A stretch of DNA of 64,000 nucleotides from Salirhabdus salicampi (GTDB lineage: Bacteria > Bacillota > Bacilli > Bacillales > Alkalibacillaceae): NCBI RefSeq assembly GCF_024259515.1, contig NZ_JANBWE010000002.1:682001-746000 (forward strand), read 5' to 3'. The notes beneath the pieces are model-generated. The model was not told where the DNA came from. It did no database searches and saw only the letters and a program-made list of their open reading frames with translations. The position numbers were made by a program, and so were the translations under genes. Shown here in pieces: positions 53,252 through 62,172 of the stretch. Positions within the stretch are counted from its first letter, which is position 1. Every line of letters starts with the position of its first letter.

Positions 53252-53896
53252 ATGTTAGTTGAGGAAATTATGAATATGGAGGCGATTTCCTTACCTCCAA
53301 ACGAAACAATTGAAACCGCTTTATATTTACTGAGGCAACATGATATCCACCATATACCGATTGTGAATGATAAAAAAGAAGTAATTGGCATAGTCTCAGA
53401 CCGTGACATCCGCGATGCCAGACCATCAACATTACATCCATCTGAACAAAATACCCTTCAATATAAGTTACATACCATTATGACAAAACCAGTCGTTACC
53501 GTTCACCCGTTAGATTTTGTCGAAGAAGTGGCAAGTATTTTCTACGAAAAAGAAATATCATGTGTGCCTGTAACAAAACAAAATAAATTAGTAGGAATGG
53601 TTACGGAAAAAGATGTACTATATACATTAATTCAATTAACGGGCATACATGAAGTCAGTTCTCAAATCGAAGTTAAAGTGAAACATAAAATCGGTGTATT
53701 GCCTGAAATCTCCAAAATCATAAGTGAGCATAACGTTAATATCTCATCAGTGCTTGTTTATCCAGACCGAAAAGAGTCTACCAGCAAAGTCCTTGTTTTC
53801 AGAATAAACACCTTAAATCCTCTACCTGTTATACAAGACCTTAAACAGAAAGGGTATGAAGTATTATGGCCCAATTTACCAGGAGTGACAAAATGA
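53252..53896 (+). CDS. acuB: AcuB: tandem CBS plus ACT-like domain protein
   Basis: 214 aa. Two CBS motifs (1-135; HHIPIVNDKKEVIGIVSDRD and CVPVTKQNKLVGMVTEKD) and a C-terminal ACT-like domain (about 143-214, IGVLPEISKIISEHNVNISS). Its exact role in acetoin/acetate use is unclear; it may sense adenylates. The ATG follows AAGGAGGAG, 12 bp after acuA. It overlaps acuC by ATGA. Confidence 0.93.
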   Translation: MLVEEIMNMEAISLPPNETIETALYLLRQHDIHHIPIVNDKKEVIGIVSDRDIRDARPSTLHPSEQNTLQYKLHTIMTKPVVTVHPLDFVEEVASIFYEKEISCVPVTKQNKLVGMVTEKDVLYTLIQLTGIHEVSSQIEVKVKHKIGVLPEISKIISEHNVNISSVLVYPDRKESTSKVLVFRINTLNPLPVIQDLKQKGYEVLWPNLPGVTK

Positions 53897-55074
53897 ATTG
53901 TAATGCTGGTTTCGTTTATTCTGAAAACTATACTACTTATCGCTTTCATTCCGAACACCCATTTAACCAAAAACGACTTATCTTAACGTATGATTTACTC
54001 CACCAAGCCAATGCGTTACAGCCTAACAATATAATTAAACCAAGGTTTGCTACGGATGAAGAACTTATGTTGTTTCATGATTCTAGCTATATTGAAAAAA
54101 TTAAGAGAGCAAGTACTGGTAATTTAACAGAACAGGAAGGGTTAGAAATTGGTATTGGTACTGAAGATACACCGATTTTCCCTGGAATGCACGACGCATC
54201 TTCATTAATTGTAGGAGGATCGTTACAGGCGGTTGATGCGGTATTAACTGATGGTTATACACACGCTACGAATTTGGGCGGAGGTTTACACCATGGGTTT
54301 AAACGAAAAGCATCAGGATTTTGTATCTATAACGATGGAGCAGTAGCGATACAATATATACGAAAAAAATATAATTTAAAAGTATTATATGTCGATACGG
54401 ATGCACATCACGGTGATGGTGTACAGTGGGCCTTTTACGATGATCCTAACGTATGTACATTATCAATACATGAAACAGGGCGCTACTTATTTCCGGGGAC
54501 TGGCAACATTCATGAGCGGGGAATAAAAGAAGGATATGGTTATTCATTTAATATTCCTATTGATGCCTTTACAGAAGACGAATCCTTTTTACACGTCTAC
54601 AAAGAAGCGATGACAAAGATTGTAGACTACTTTCAACCAGATATTATTGTTACACAAAATGGTGCTGATGCCCATGCCTTTGACCCTCTCACCCATTTAT
54701 GCTTGACAATGAGTATATATGAGCAAATCCCAGCAATTGCCCATGAATTAGCACATCAATATTGTGACGGACGATGGATTGCATTAGGTGGCGGTGGTTA
54801 TGATATATGGCGTGTTGTTCCAAGGGCTTGGGCCCAAATTTGGCAAATTATGAATGCAGGCACCCCATTTAAAGGGGAACTTCCAAAAGTGTGGTTAGAT
54901 AAATGGTCAAAAGAATCTCCGGTTTCCTTACCAAGATATTGGCATGATGAACCGCAATTGTACAAGCCAATTCCAAGAAAAGATGAGATTACCGAGAAAA
55001 ATCAATACATGTTAACAAAGGCGCTTCAACTTATTCGAAATAAAAATAATCATCATTTGAATGATATTAGTTAA
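53893..55074 (+). CDS. acuC: Class I-type protein deacetylase AcuC
   Basis: 393 aa, arginase/HDAC fold. Zinc and charge-relay residues: YVDTDAHHGDGVQWAF, LHHGFKRKASGFC, NGADAHAFDPLTHL and ALGGGGYD. It deacetylates AcsA and so reverses AcuA. The ATG at 53893 overlaps the acuB TGA as ATGA and has AGGAGTG upstream. Its terminator is shared with motS. Confidence 0.95.
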   Translation: MNCNAGFVYSENYTTYRFHSEHPFNQKRLILTYDLLHQANALQPNNIIKPRFATDEELMLFHDSSYIEKIKRASTGNLTEQEGLEIGIGTEDTPIFPGMHDASSLIVGGSLQAVDAVLTDGYTHATNLGGGLHHGFKRKASGFCIYNDGAVAIQYIRKKYNLKVLYVDTDAHHGDGVQWAFYDDPNVCTLSIHETGRYLFPGTGNIHERGIKEGYGYSFNIPIDAFTEDESFLHVYKEAMTKIVDYFQPDIIVTQNGADAHAFDPLTHLCLTMSIYEQIPAIAHELAHQYCDGRWIALGGGGYDIWRVVPRAWAQIWQIMNAGTPFKGELPKVWLDKWSKESPVSLPRYWHDEPQLYKPIPRKDEITEKNQYMLTKALQLIRNKNNHHLNDIS

Positions 55075-55107
55075 AAAGAGGGAACCCATATGGATTCCCT
55101 CTTTTTC
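55073..55107. terminator. Bidirectional terminator acuC/motS
   Basis: AAAAAGAGGGAA pairs with TTCCCTCTTTTT around CCCATATGGA. Confidence 0.93.
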
Positions 55108-55884
55108 TCATTCAATATCTAAAATCACAATTTCAACTCGTCTGTTTTTTTGTCTATTTTCAATCGTATCGTTTTTCCTTACAGGCTTTGTATCAGCATA
55201 TCCCGTTGCTTGAAACCGTTTATCTTCAAGACCATGATTTTCTATAAAATAACGGATAACACTACTAGCTCTGGCTGAAGATAACTCCCAGTTCGATGGG
55301 AATTGTGTCGTTGCAATGGGGCGGTTATCAGTATGACCTTCAACTTTAATGTTATTTGGTATTCCCCTTAATAAACGACTAACTTGATTTAGAAAAGGTT
55401 TTCCTTCTTCAGTAATATGTGCTCTACCTGATTCAAATAATACTTTTTCCTGTAATACTAGAACGACACCTTGGGTAGTACGATTGGCTTTAATGACATC
55501 GTTTAACCCTTCTTCAGTTAAAAACTGTCGAACTTTCGCCAAAAGAATGTCCAATTCGTCATCATTTTGTTCTTTTTCGACTTCATGAATTTCTTCTTCA
55601 TCAGATTCAGACACTTCATCCTTCGTTTCATCGCTTTCTCTTTCACGGTAATCATCTAGTTTATGTGCCGGATAATCACCATCAATTATAGATGGATTAT
55701 GATCGAAAATGACACGATCTTTATAAGATTGAGCAACAGCCTTAAATTTTTCCATATCAATTTGAGACATTGAGAAAAGTAAAATAAAGAACACTAAAAT
55801 TAATGTAATTAAGTCCGCGTACGTAGTCATCCATCGTGAACTCTCTTTTGGCTTTTTCTTTGAACGATTTGGCTTATACTTCAT
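55108..55884 (-). CDS. motS: Flagellar stator subunit MotS (MotB family)
   Basis: 258 aa. A basic N-terminus, then one membrane helix with the ion-binding Asp D24 in TTYADLITLILVFFI, an acidic linker (about 75-120, many Glu/Asp), and a peptidoglycan-binding OmpA-like domain with KVEGHTDNRPI and SSARASSVIRYF. In Bacillus, MotPS is the sodium-driven stator. The ATG at 55884 lies within the motP end (11-bp overlap), with AGGGGCGA upstream. Second gene of motPS. Confidence 0.92.
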   Translation of the reverse strand: MKYKPNRSKKKPKESSRWMTTYADLITLILVFFILLFSMSQIDMEKFKAVAQSYKDRVIFDHNPSIIDGDYPAHKLDDYRERESDETKDEVSESDEEEIHEVEKEQNDDELDILLAKVRQFLTEEGLNDVIKANRTTQGVVLVLQEKVLFESGRAHITEEGKPFLNQVSRLLRGIPNNIKVEGHTDNRPIATTQFPSNWELSSARASSVIRYFIENHGLEDKRFQATGYADTKPVRKNDTIENRQKNRRVEIVILDIE

Positions 55885-56701
55885 GTGCCGTCGCCCCTGC
55901 CAATTCTTCTTCGGATTCTTCACTTAGGGATTGATTTTTTTGTTCATTTGATAGAAACGCGCTCAGTTTTTCTTCTAAAATTTTCGGATTTTGACCGGAT
56001 TGAACTCCAATAACTCCTTCAATCATAATCATCTTTAAAAAGATTTCTTCATCTGTTTGATTTTCCAACTTACCGGCCATTGGTATGAAGACTAAGTTAG
56101 CTAATAAACTTCCATAAAAAGTAGTAAGTAGGGCTACGGCCATACTTGGACCGATTGTTTCGGGACTTGTTAAATTGTTTAACATTAACACGAGACCGAT
56201 TAACGTTCCAATCATTCCCCAAGCCGGAGCATATTCTCCTGCTTTTTCTATAATAGCTCTACCTCGCTGGTGTCGTTCATCCATAGCCGAGATTTCTGCT
56301 TTCATGATGTCATTGATCACTTCAGGTTCAATACCATCAATCGCTAATAAAACACCTTTTTTAATGAACGGATCTTCAACCTCATCCAATTCCGATTCTA
56401 GCGCTAGTAAACCTTCTCTTCTCGCTTTTTCCGAAAGTCTGACGAATAATTGAATCAATTCTTTTACATCATGGTCATTCTTTCGGAACGCTTCTTTAAA
56501 TACTTTAACGGTCATTTTCAGTTGGCGTAAATCAAAGTTTACTAATAAGGCACCGAGCAAGCCTCCTAATACAACTAAAATAGAAGAAATTTGGACAAAG
56601 GATACCATCCCTGATAGTCCGCCGTTAAAATATATCCCAAATAAAACCATTGTTAATCCAATAAATATACCGATAGGTGTTAATAAATCGCTCCGTCTCA
56701 T
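55874..56701 (-). CDS. motP: Flagellar stator subunit MotP (MotA family)
   Basis: 275 aa, four membrane segments (about 8-25, 33-50, 150-170 and 182-205) and a cytoplasmic loop with charged residues that contact FliG (about 60-140). Signatures: YAPAWGMIGTLIGLVLML and PSMAVALLTTFYGSLLAN. Its position before ccpA matches B. subtilis motP (ytxD). Coupled to motS by overlap. The ATG follows GGGGAGAG. Confidence 0.94.
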   Translation of the reverse strand: MRRSDLLTPIGIFIGLTMVLFGIYFNGGLSGMVSFVQISSILVVLGGLLGALLVNFDLRQLKMTVKVFKEAFRKNDHDVKELIQLFVRLSEKARREGLLALESELDEVEDPFIKKGVLLAIDGIEPEVINDIMKAEISAMDERHQRGRAIIEKAGEYAPAWGMIGTLIGLVLMLNNLTSPETIGPSMAVALLTTFYGSLLANLVFIPMAGKLENQTDEEIFLKMIMIEGVIGVQSGQNPKILEEKLSAFLSNEQKNQSLSEESEEELAGATAHEV

Positions 56702-56753
56702 ATTCTCTCTCCCCGGTCTTAAGACATTTCTATTATATTTATCGGATCATTTT

Positions 56754-57749
56754 CTATTTTGTTGAACTTCTTTCAACAATTCGATGAGGTAAAATTACAT
56801 TTTGATCTGTAACTTGCTCTTTATTCATAATTTTCGTTAACAAACGCATCGACACTGCTCCAATATCATACATTGGTTGTACTACCGTTGAAAGTGTTGG
56901 ACGAACCATCGTAGCTAACCTTGTATTATCAAATCCAACAACTTCTATATCTTCAGGAACGCGCAATCCTCTATCTTGGATACCGTGAATGACTCCTAGT
57001 GCCATTTCATCCGTGGATACAAAAATTGCTCCAGGTTTTTCGCTTAAACTTAAAAAATATTCCACCGAATCTAATCCAGCTTGATACGTATAATCTCCTT
57101 TAAAGATAAGGTTGTCATCAATTGGCTGACCATTTTCAGTAAGGGCACGTTTATAGCCACTATTTTTTTGTGTATTCATTTCCGTATCAGCCATTCCTGC
57201 TACGAAACCAATTTTAGCATGTCCATGTTCTAACAGTAGTTGAACCGCTTCAAATGCACCTTGCTCATAGTTAATATTTACCGATGGTATTGTATTTGTA
57301 TCATCAATCGTTGCTGCTAACACAACTGGAACAGGTGCACTTTCAAATTCTTTAATATGTTCATCCGTAATTTTGCCACCCATAAATACAATACCATCTA
57401 CTTGTTTACCTAACATCGAGTTAATTAAATGAATTTCTTTGTCTTTGTTTTGATCAGAATTACTTAAAATAATGTTATATTTGTACATCGTCGCGATATC
57501 TTCAATTCCTCTGGCAAGTTCTGCAAAAAATATACTTGATATATCGGGAATAATAACCCCTACAGTTGTTGTTTTTTTACTAGCAAGTCCTCTTGCAACC
57601 GCGTTTGGGCGGTACCCTAACTTCTCAATGGCAGTGAGAACTTTTTTTCTTGTTGCTGGTTTTACATTTGGGTTTCCATTAACTACTCGGGAAACGGTCG
57701 CCATGGAAACATTGGCCTCTCTTGCTACATCATAAATTGTTACATTCAT
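56754..57749 (-). CDS. ccpA: Catabolite control protein A (LacI family)
   Basis: 331 aa. The LacI-type helix-turn-helix and hinge read [21 protein letters not shown] and [11 protein letters not shown]. The periplasmic-binding-like core carries HPr-Ser-P contact regions ([37 protein letters not shown]). It binds cre sites with HPr(Ser-P); three cre-like sites in this window are probable targets. The ATG at 57749 has GGAGGT upstream; 22 in-frame codons above it are left out. Confidence 0.97.
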   Translation of the reverse strand: MNVTIYDVAREANVSMATVSRVVNGNPNVKPATRKKVLTAIEKLGYRPNAVARGLASKKTTTVGVIIPDISSIFFAELARGIEDIATMYKYNIILSNSDQNKDKEIHLINSMLGKQVDGIVFMGGKITDEHIKEFESAPVPVVLAATIDDTNTIPSVNINYEQGAFEAVQLLLEHGHAKIGFVAGMADTEMNTQKNSGYKRALTENGQPIDDNLIFKGDYTYQAGLDSVEYFLSLSEKPGAIFVSTDEMALGVIHGIQDRGLRVPEDIEVVGFDNTRLATMVRPTLSTVVQPMYDIGAVSMRLLTKIMNKEQVTDQNVILPHRIVERSSTK

Positions 57750-57794
57750 ATTATGAAACCTCCTTGATTTATAGGCGCACATTTGATTAATGTT

Positions 57795-57823
57795 ATAATA
57801 CGACACTCTTCGCATATAAGCAA
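57795..57823 (-). promoter_or_regulatory. Sigma-A promoter of ccpA
   Basis: On the minus strand TTGCTT (57823-57818), 17 bp, TATTAT (57800-57795), 46 bp before the ccpA ATG. Confidence 0.62.
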
Positions 57824-57867
57824 TGTAAGTACATCTCTCATTTTACATATTTTACACGCTATAACGC

Positions 57868-57898
57868 AAAAATCGCCAACAAAAAGTTGGCGATTTTG
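57868..57898 (-). terminator. Terminator after aroG
   Basis: AAAATCGCCAAC-TTTTT-GTTGGCGATTTT on the minus strand, next to the aroG stop codon. Confidence 0.93.
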
Positions 57899-57899
57899 T

Positions 57900-58970
57900 T
57901 TATCTTTTATTAAATTGATTTAAATCGTTCATAAATTGTTCAAACATGGGGATATCCATCTGTTGTGCAGAGTCGGATAATGCTACTGCTGGATCTGGGT
58001 GAACTTCAGCCATTACGCCATCTGCTCCTATTGCTATTGCTGCTTTAGCAGTAGGTAATAATAAGTCTCTTCGTCCTGTAGAGTGAGTTACATCAACAAG
58101 GACTGGTAAATGGGTTTCCTTTTTTAATATTGGTACAGCGGATATGTCTAACGTATTTCTTGTCGCTTTTTCATATGTGCGAATACCACGTTCACAAAGT
58201 ATAATATTCTCATTTCCTCTGGACATAATATATTCTGCTGCATTGATATATTCAGAAATAGTAGCTGCTAACCCACGCTTCAATAAGACTGGTTTATTAA
58301 CAGATCCTGCCGCCTTTAACAATTCGAAGTTTTGCATATTTCTTGCACCTAATTGAATTACATCGATATAATCAAGAGCTGTTTCAATATCTGCAGGATT
58401 TACAATTTCACTAATAACAGCTAAGTCATACTCATCGGCTACTTGCTTTAAAATTTGTAATCCCTCTAATCCAAGCCCTTGGAAATCATATGGTGATGTA
58501 CGCGGTTTAAACGCTCCACCACGTAGTAGTTTCAATCCTTGCTTTTTAACGGCCTCCGCAACTTTGGAAACCTGGTCATAACTTTCAACAGCACACGGTC
58601 CCATAATATATTTGACTTCACCATTACCGATCTTTTCACCCTTAATCGAAACTACCGTATCTTCAGGCTTCTTTTTCCGTGATACAAGCATCGCCTTACT
58701 ATGGTCGTCTTCTTGCAGCTCTAGAGCGGCTTTGAAAATTTCCTTAAATAGATGTTCAATTGTTGAATATTCAAAAGGTCCATCGTGGTGATCTAAAATG
58801 TGATCAAGCATTGCACGTTCTCTCACAGGATCAAAACGACTCATCCCTTGCTTCTCTTTAAGATCTCCTATTTCTTGTACTAATTTCCCTCGCTTGTTAA
58901 TGAGTTTTAACAAGTCAACGTTAACTTCATCCAGTTCTCTTCTCAGCTCATCTAACCCTTTGTTCGTCAA
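57900..58970 (-). CDS. aroG: DAHP synthase fused to chorismate mutase
   Basis: 356 aa. An N-terminal AroQ-type chorismate mutase (1-85, [20 protein letters not shown]) is fused to a KDPG-like DAHP synthase barrel ([34 protein letters not shown]). In B. subtilis (aroA) chorismate and prephenate feedback acts through the mutase domain. The start is placed at TTG (58970) with GGAGG 8 nt upstream, giving [13 protein letters not shown] to match the B. subtilis N-terminus. The ATG at 58985 has only a poor site. Confidence 0.95.
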   Translation of the reverse strand: MTNKGLDELRRELDEVNVDLLKLINKRGKLVQEIGDLKEKQGMSRFDPVRERAMLDHILDHHDGPFEYSTIEHLFKEIFKAALELQEDDHSKAMLVSRKKKPEDTVVSIKGEKIGNGEVKYIMGPCAVESYDQVSKVAEAVKKQGLKLLRGGAFKPRTSPYDFQGLGLEGLQILKQVADEYDLAVISEIVNPADIETALDYIDVIQLGARNMQNFELLKAAGSVNKPVLLKRGLAATISEYINAAEYIMSRGNENIILCERGIRTYEKATRNTLDISAVPILKKETHLPVLVDVTHSTGRRDLLLPTAKAAIAIGADGVMAEVHPDPAVALSDSAQQMDIPMFEQFMNDLNQFNKR

Positions 58971-59039
58971 CTTAAACGCCTCCATCTTCTTTTTTTCATA
59001 AAGTCAAATTTATATGGTTCTTTAAAATAATTAGAGATA

Positions 59040-59068
59040 ATTATATCGAAAATTTCTAGTTATGTCAC
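59040..59068 (-). promoter_or_regulatory. Sigma-A promoter of aroG
   Basis: On the minus strand GTGACA (59068-59063), 17 bp, TATAAT (59045-59040). The leader is about 65 nt. Confidence 0.62.
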
Positions 59069-59188
59069 CACTACTTTAAAAACTTTTCAAAGATTCATAT
59101 ATCTAATAAATATAATGATTGTTCACGTGATGAGTGGTCCATTTGTTTTCGTAAGATTCAATATGGTTGTACTAGCTTTACATGTCAC

Positions 59189-59536
59189 CTACTGATTTTC
59201 TCGTTTTATTTGATCGTGAGCCGCAGCATGTAACGCCTCTTTTGTTATATTCCAATGAGATGTATGCCAAACAACTTCTTTTCCATGAAACAATAGCGCC
59301 TGTGGAGATTCATGTTTCACATCAAACGTTTCTGCTATATGGTTTGATAATGGTCTTGCCTCTTGTACATATAATACATACTGTGGTATTTCAGCTTCTT
59401 CCCAAAATCTTTCATATTGTTCTTTCGCCTCACTACTGATTGGGCAAGTTAAGCTATGCTTTAATAAGAAAAAAGTATGTTGTTGCTCTAATACTTCCTG
59501 AAACTGTTCTGTTTTTTCAATTACGTTAACTCCCAT
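59189..59536 (-). CDS. ytxJ: Bacillithiol-type monothiol redox protein YtxJ
   Basis: 115 aa, thioredoxin-like. The redox motif TCPIS places a single cysteine, C31, as in the YtxJ (BrxC) bacilliredoxin-like group that resolves mixed disulfides with bacillithiol. The start at 59536 (MGVNVIE) has GGAGGG 7 nt upstream; the ATG at 59551 abuts that site. Last of the ytxG-ytxH-ytxJ set, with a 94-bp gap after ytxH. Confidence 0.9.
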   Translation of the reverse strand: MGVNVIEKTEQFQEVLEQQHTFFLLKHSLTCPISSEAKEQYERFWEEAEIPQYVLYVQEARPLSNHIAETFDVKHESPQALLFHGKEVVWHTSHWNITKEALHAAAHDQIKRENQ

Positions 59537-59630
59537 TTTCCATCCCTCCACAACTTTATGTAAAAAAAGATTGTTGATTATAAATGTAGCATAATCAACA
59601 ATCCTTGTTCAAAATTTTCGTTATGAACTA

Positions 59631-60050
59631 TTAGTTTTTATCAAGTTCATTTGCTGCTTCTTCAATTGTATCCGCAATATCCTTCGCAGTTTCGACAGAT
59701 TCATTTTCAACATCAGAACGAATTTGGTTTACACGATCCTCTATAACACCCTTTGTATCCTTCAACTTTTCTCCAATATCCTTCGATCTTTCGGACAAGT
59801 TTTGCGTTAAGTGTGTAGACTTTTCCTTAGCCATTTCACTCCATTGTGTTCCTTTTTCATAAGCCACGTCTTTCCAGTCCTCAGCACGTTCACGTACATA
59901 ACTTGCGCTCTGGTTTAAATCTTCTCGAAGTTCTTTCCCAGATTTAGGTGCTAACAGTAATGCTGCAGATGCGCCTACAATCCCACCAATTAAAGTACCC
60001 AATAAAAAGTCTTTACTATTGATGTTTTCATTATTTTCTCTCTCACTCAT
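59631..60050 (-). CDS. ytxH: YtxH-type general stress protein
   Basis: 139 aa. A glycine/alanine-rich hydrophobic stretch (about 14-37, GTLIGGIVGASAALLLAPKSG) is followed by a charged amphipathic helical tail, the YtxH/Gsp12 hallmark. It is sigma-B controlled in B. subtilis; molecular role unknown. The ATG overlaps ytxG's stop (ATGA) and has AAAGGAGGAT upstream. Confidence 0.92.
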   Translation of the reverse strand: MSERENNENINSKDFLLGTLIGGIVGASAALLLAPKSGKELREDLNQSASYVRERAEDWKDVAYEKGTQWSEMAKEKSTHLTQNLSERSKDIGEKLKDTKGVIEDRVNQIRSDVENESVETAKDIADTIEEAANELDKN

Positions 60051-60481
60051 GATAAATCCTCCTTTTTTGTATCAACAGGTTTTTTATATCTTTTCCATAG
60101 GTCAATGGCAGCTTGTCCCCATGTAACCACTTGTGCTGCATTGCCTTTATGGGTTTCAGCTGATGTTACAATTTCATTTGAAACAGATTCTATAGAGCGG
60201 TTAAATTGGTGAACCGAATCCCCAATTCCATATATACCATCGACTAGATGATTTAATTTTTCGGACTTTTTTTGAATATCTTCTGTAAGTTGATTTGCTT
60301 TGTTAAGTAGTGCAGTACTTTCAACCGTTATGCCCTCCATTTGTTTCTGGAGGCTGTCCAAAGACTCTGCTACTTCAGTCAATGTATTTCTTGCAGCCTT
60401 TAGTGTGCCCGCTAAATAAATAACTAAAACGGCAAATGCAATAGCTGCAATTAAGGCTGAAATGTAAAGCAAGTTTACCAT
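60047..60481 (-). CDS. ytxG: DUF948 membrane protein YtxG
   Basis: 144 aa. One N-terminal membrane helix (about 4-26), then a helical DUF948 domain (SLQKQMEGITVESTALLNKANQLTEDIQ, here joined from two stretches). A general stress protein of unknown role. The start at 60481 has AAGGAG 11 nt upstream; the GTG at 60493 touches that site. It leads ytxGHJ and has a sigma-B-like promoter. Confidence 0.9.
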   Translation of the reverse strand: MVNLLYISALIAAIAFAVLVIYLAGTLKAARNTLTEVAESLDSLQKQMEGITVESTALLNKANQLTEDIQKKSEKLNHLVDGIYGIGDSVHQFNRSIESVSNEIVTSAETHKGNAAQVVTWGQAAIDLWKRYKKPVDTKKEDLS

Positions 60482-60520
60482 AACCTGATTCACTCCTTAT
60501 TATGTATTTATATATAATCT

Positions 60521-60546
60521 ATACCTCCAGTTGTCATTCGTCAAAC
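60521..60546 (-). promoter_or_regulatory. Sigma-B-like promoter of ytxGHJ
   Basis: On the minus strand GTTTGA (60546-60541), a 14-bp spacer, AGGTAT (60526-60521); each hexamer is one off from GTTTAA-N14-GGGTAT. A sigma-A reading (TTGACG with TAGATT at 17 bp) overlaps it, so dual control is possible. ytxGHJ is a known sigma-B operon in B. subtilis. Confidence 0.55.
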
Positions 60547-60691
60547 TTCGTATTTCTTTGTGAAAAAGCTACATATGTTCTCTTCGGCAAAAACCTATAT
60601 TTATAAGGTGACACACCACGACTTGCAATATACAGGATACGTTAAAAAGATTGTATCATCTAATGGAACATGTTTCCATCTCTTCTCTTTA

Positions 60692-60720
60692 AAGAAAAAC
60701 CCTATGCTACGTGCATAGGG
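60692..60720 (-). terminator. Terminator after murC
   Basis: CCCTATGC-ACGTA-GCATAGGG on the minus strand, followed by TTTTTCTTT. Confidence 0.9.
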
Positions 60721-60726
60721 GATGAA

Positions 60727-62019
60727 TTATACTTGTTCATATGCTTCCTGAAATTTTTGGATATCACCTGCGCCCATAAAAATTAAGACGCTATTTCCAT
60801 ACTCTTTCAACACCGTTGTCTCTTCAATTTGCAAAAGTTGTGAACCATCAATTTTACTTTGTAAATCTTCAATCTTTAACATATTGTTATTTTCTCTGGC
60901 AGAGCCAAATATATCACATAAGAAAACATAGTCTGCCTTTTGTAAACTGCTAGCAAAATCTTCTAAAAATGTTTTCGTTCTCGTGAACGTATGTGGCTGG
61001 AAAATGGCTACAATATCTTTATTCGGGTATTTTTTTCTAGCTGCTTCGATCGTTACTTCAATTTCTTTCGGATGATGAGCATAATCATCAATCAATACTT
61101 GATCGTGTTTCCACTGTTTCTCCGAGAATCGGCGTTTCACCCCTGCAAAGGTATAAATCGATTTAATTTGTTCAGCAGGAATTTGTTCATAGTGACATAA
61201 GGTAATGACAGCGAGTGCATTGAGTACGTTATGATCACCGTAACTTGAAATAAGGAATGTTTCATAAAATGTACCACGGATAAACACATCAAATTGTGTT
61301 CCTTCTTCCGAAACATTCACATTTTTCGCTTGAAAGTCATTTCCTTCTGCAAAACCGTAATACATAACAGGAACTTTTGCCTGAATGTGCTGTAATTGTT
61401 CATCATCGCCACATGCAATAATGCCCTTTTTCACTTGCATTGCCATCTCTTGAAAAGCATTAAATACATCTTCTAAATTCGTAAAATAATCAGGGTGATC
61501 AAAATCAATATTTGTCATAATCGCATAATCAGGTTTGTACGCTAAAAAATGTCGGCGGTACTCACAAGCTTCAAAAACGAAATATTTACTGTTTTCTCGT
61601 CCAGACCCTGTTCCGTCGCCTATTAAATATGACGTAGGCGCTACTTGTTTCAGTACGTGGGATAGTAATCCTGTCGTGGATGTCTTTCCATGTGTACCTG
61701 TAACACCAATGCTAATATACTGTTGAAGCCACTCACCTAAAAATTCATGGTACCAATAAAAAGGTATATTAAGTTCTTTTGCTTTTTTTACCTCTTCATG
61801 TTCCTCATTAAAAGCATTTCCTGCAATAATGGTTAGCCCTTCTGTTATGTTCTCTTCAGAAAAGGGTAATATTTTAATTTGTTTTTCTTCCAACGCTGCC
61901 TGTGTAAAAAAACGTTTTTCAACATCAGACCCTTGGACGTTTTCGCCAGCGTCAGCTAAAATTTGAGCAAGGGCGCTCATTCCTGTACCTTTTATACCAA
62001 TAAAGTGGTAAGTTGTCAT
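60727..62019 (-). CDS. murC: UDP-N-acetylmuramate-L-alanine ligase
   Basis: 430 aa. It adds L-alanine to UDP-MurNAc, the first peptide step of peptidoglycan. N-terminal [14 protein letters not shown] loop [14 protein letters not shown], MurNAc/ATP residues in [10 protein letters not shown], and the C-terminal [10 protein letters not shown]. The ATG at 62019 has GGAGGT upstream; the ORF above it (62040) is left out. Same placement as in B. subtilis (sftA-murC-ytxG). Confidence 0.96.
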   Translation of the reverse strand: MTTYHFIGIKGTGMSALAQILADAGENVQGSDVEKRFFTQAALEEKQIKILPFSEENITEGLTIIAGNAFNEEHEEVKKAKELNIPFYWYHEFLGEWLQQYISIGVTGTHGKTSTTGLLSHVLKQVAPTSYLIGDGTGSGRENSKYFVFEACEYRRHFLAYKPDYAIMTNIDFDHPDYFTNLEDVFNAFQEMAMQVKKGIIACGDDEQLQHIQAKVPVMYYGFAEGNDFQAKNVNVSEEGTQFDVFIRGTFYETFLISSYGDHNVLNALAVITLCHYEQIPAEQIKSIYTFAGVKRRFSEKQWKHDQVLIDDYAHHPKEIEVTIEAARKKYPNKDIVAIFQPHTFTRTKTFLEDFASSLQKADYVFLCDIFGSARENNNMLKIEDLQSKIDGSQLLQIEETTVLKEYGNSVLIFMGAGDIQKFQEAYEQV

Positions 62020-62133
62020 ATAAATTGAACCTCCACACATTGATGATTCTGAATTATTATATGTATCTGCCTAATACATTGGGAATCATGCTTACCGATT
62101 TATTATATCAGATAACACCACAAGAGTGAATGT

Positions 62134-62172
62134 AAGAAAAAAGAAAGATTAACATTGATGTTAATCTTTCTC
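62134..62172 (-). terminator. Terminator after the NAPRTase gene
   Basis: GAAAGATTAACAT pairs with ATGTTAATCTTTC on the minus strand (2-nt loop), followed by TTTTTTC. The 5' arm overlaps the last codons of the gene. Confidence 0.9.
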
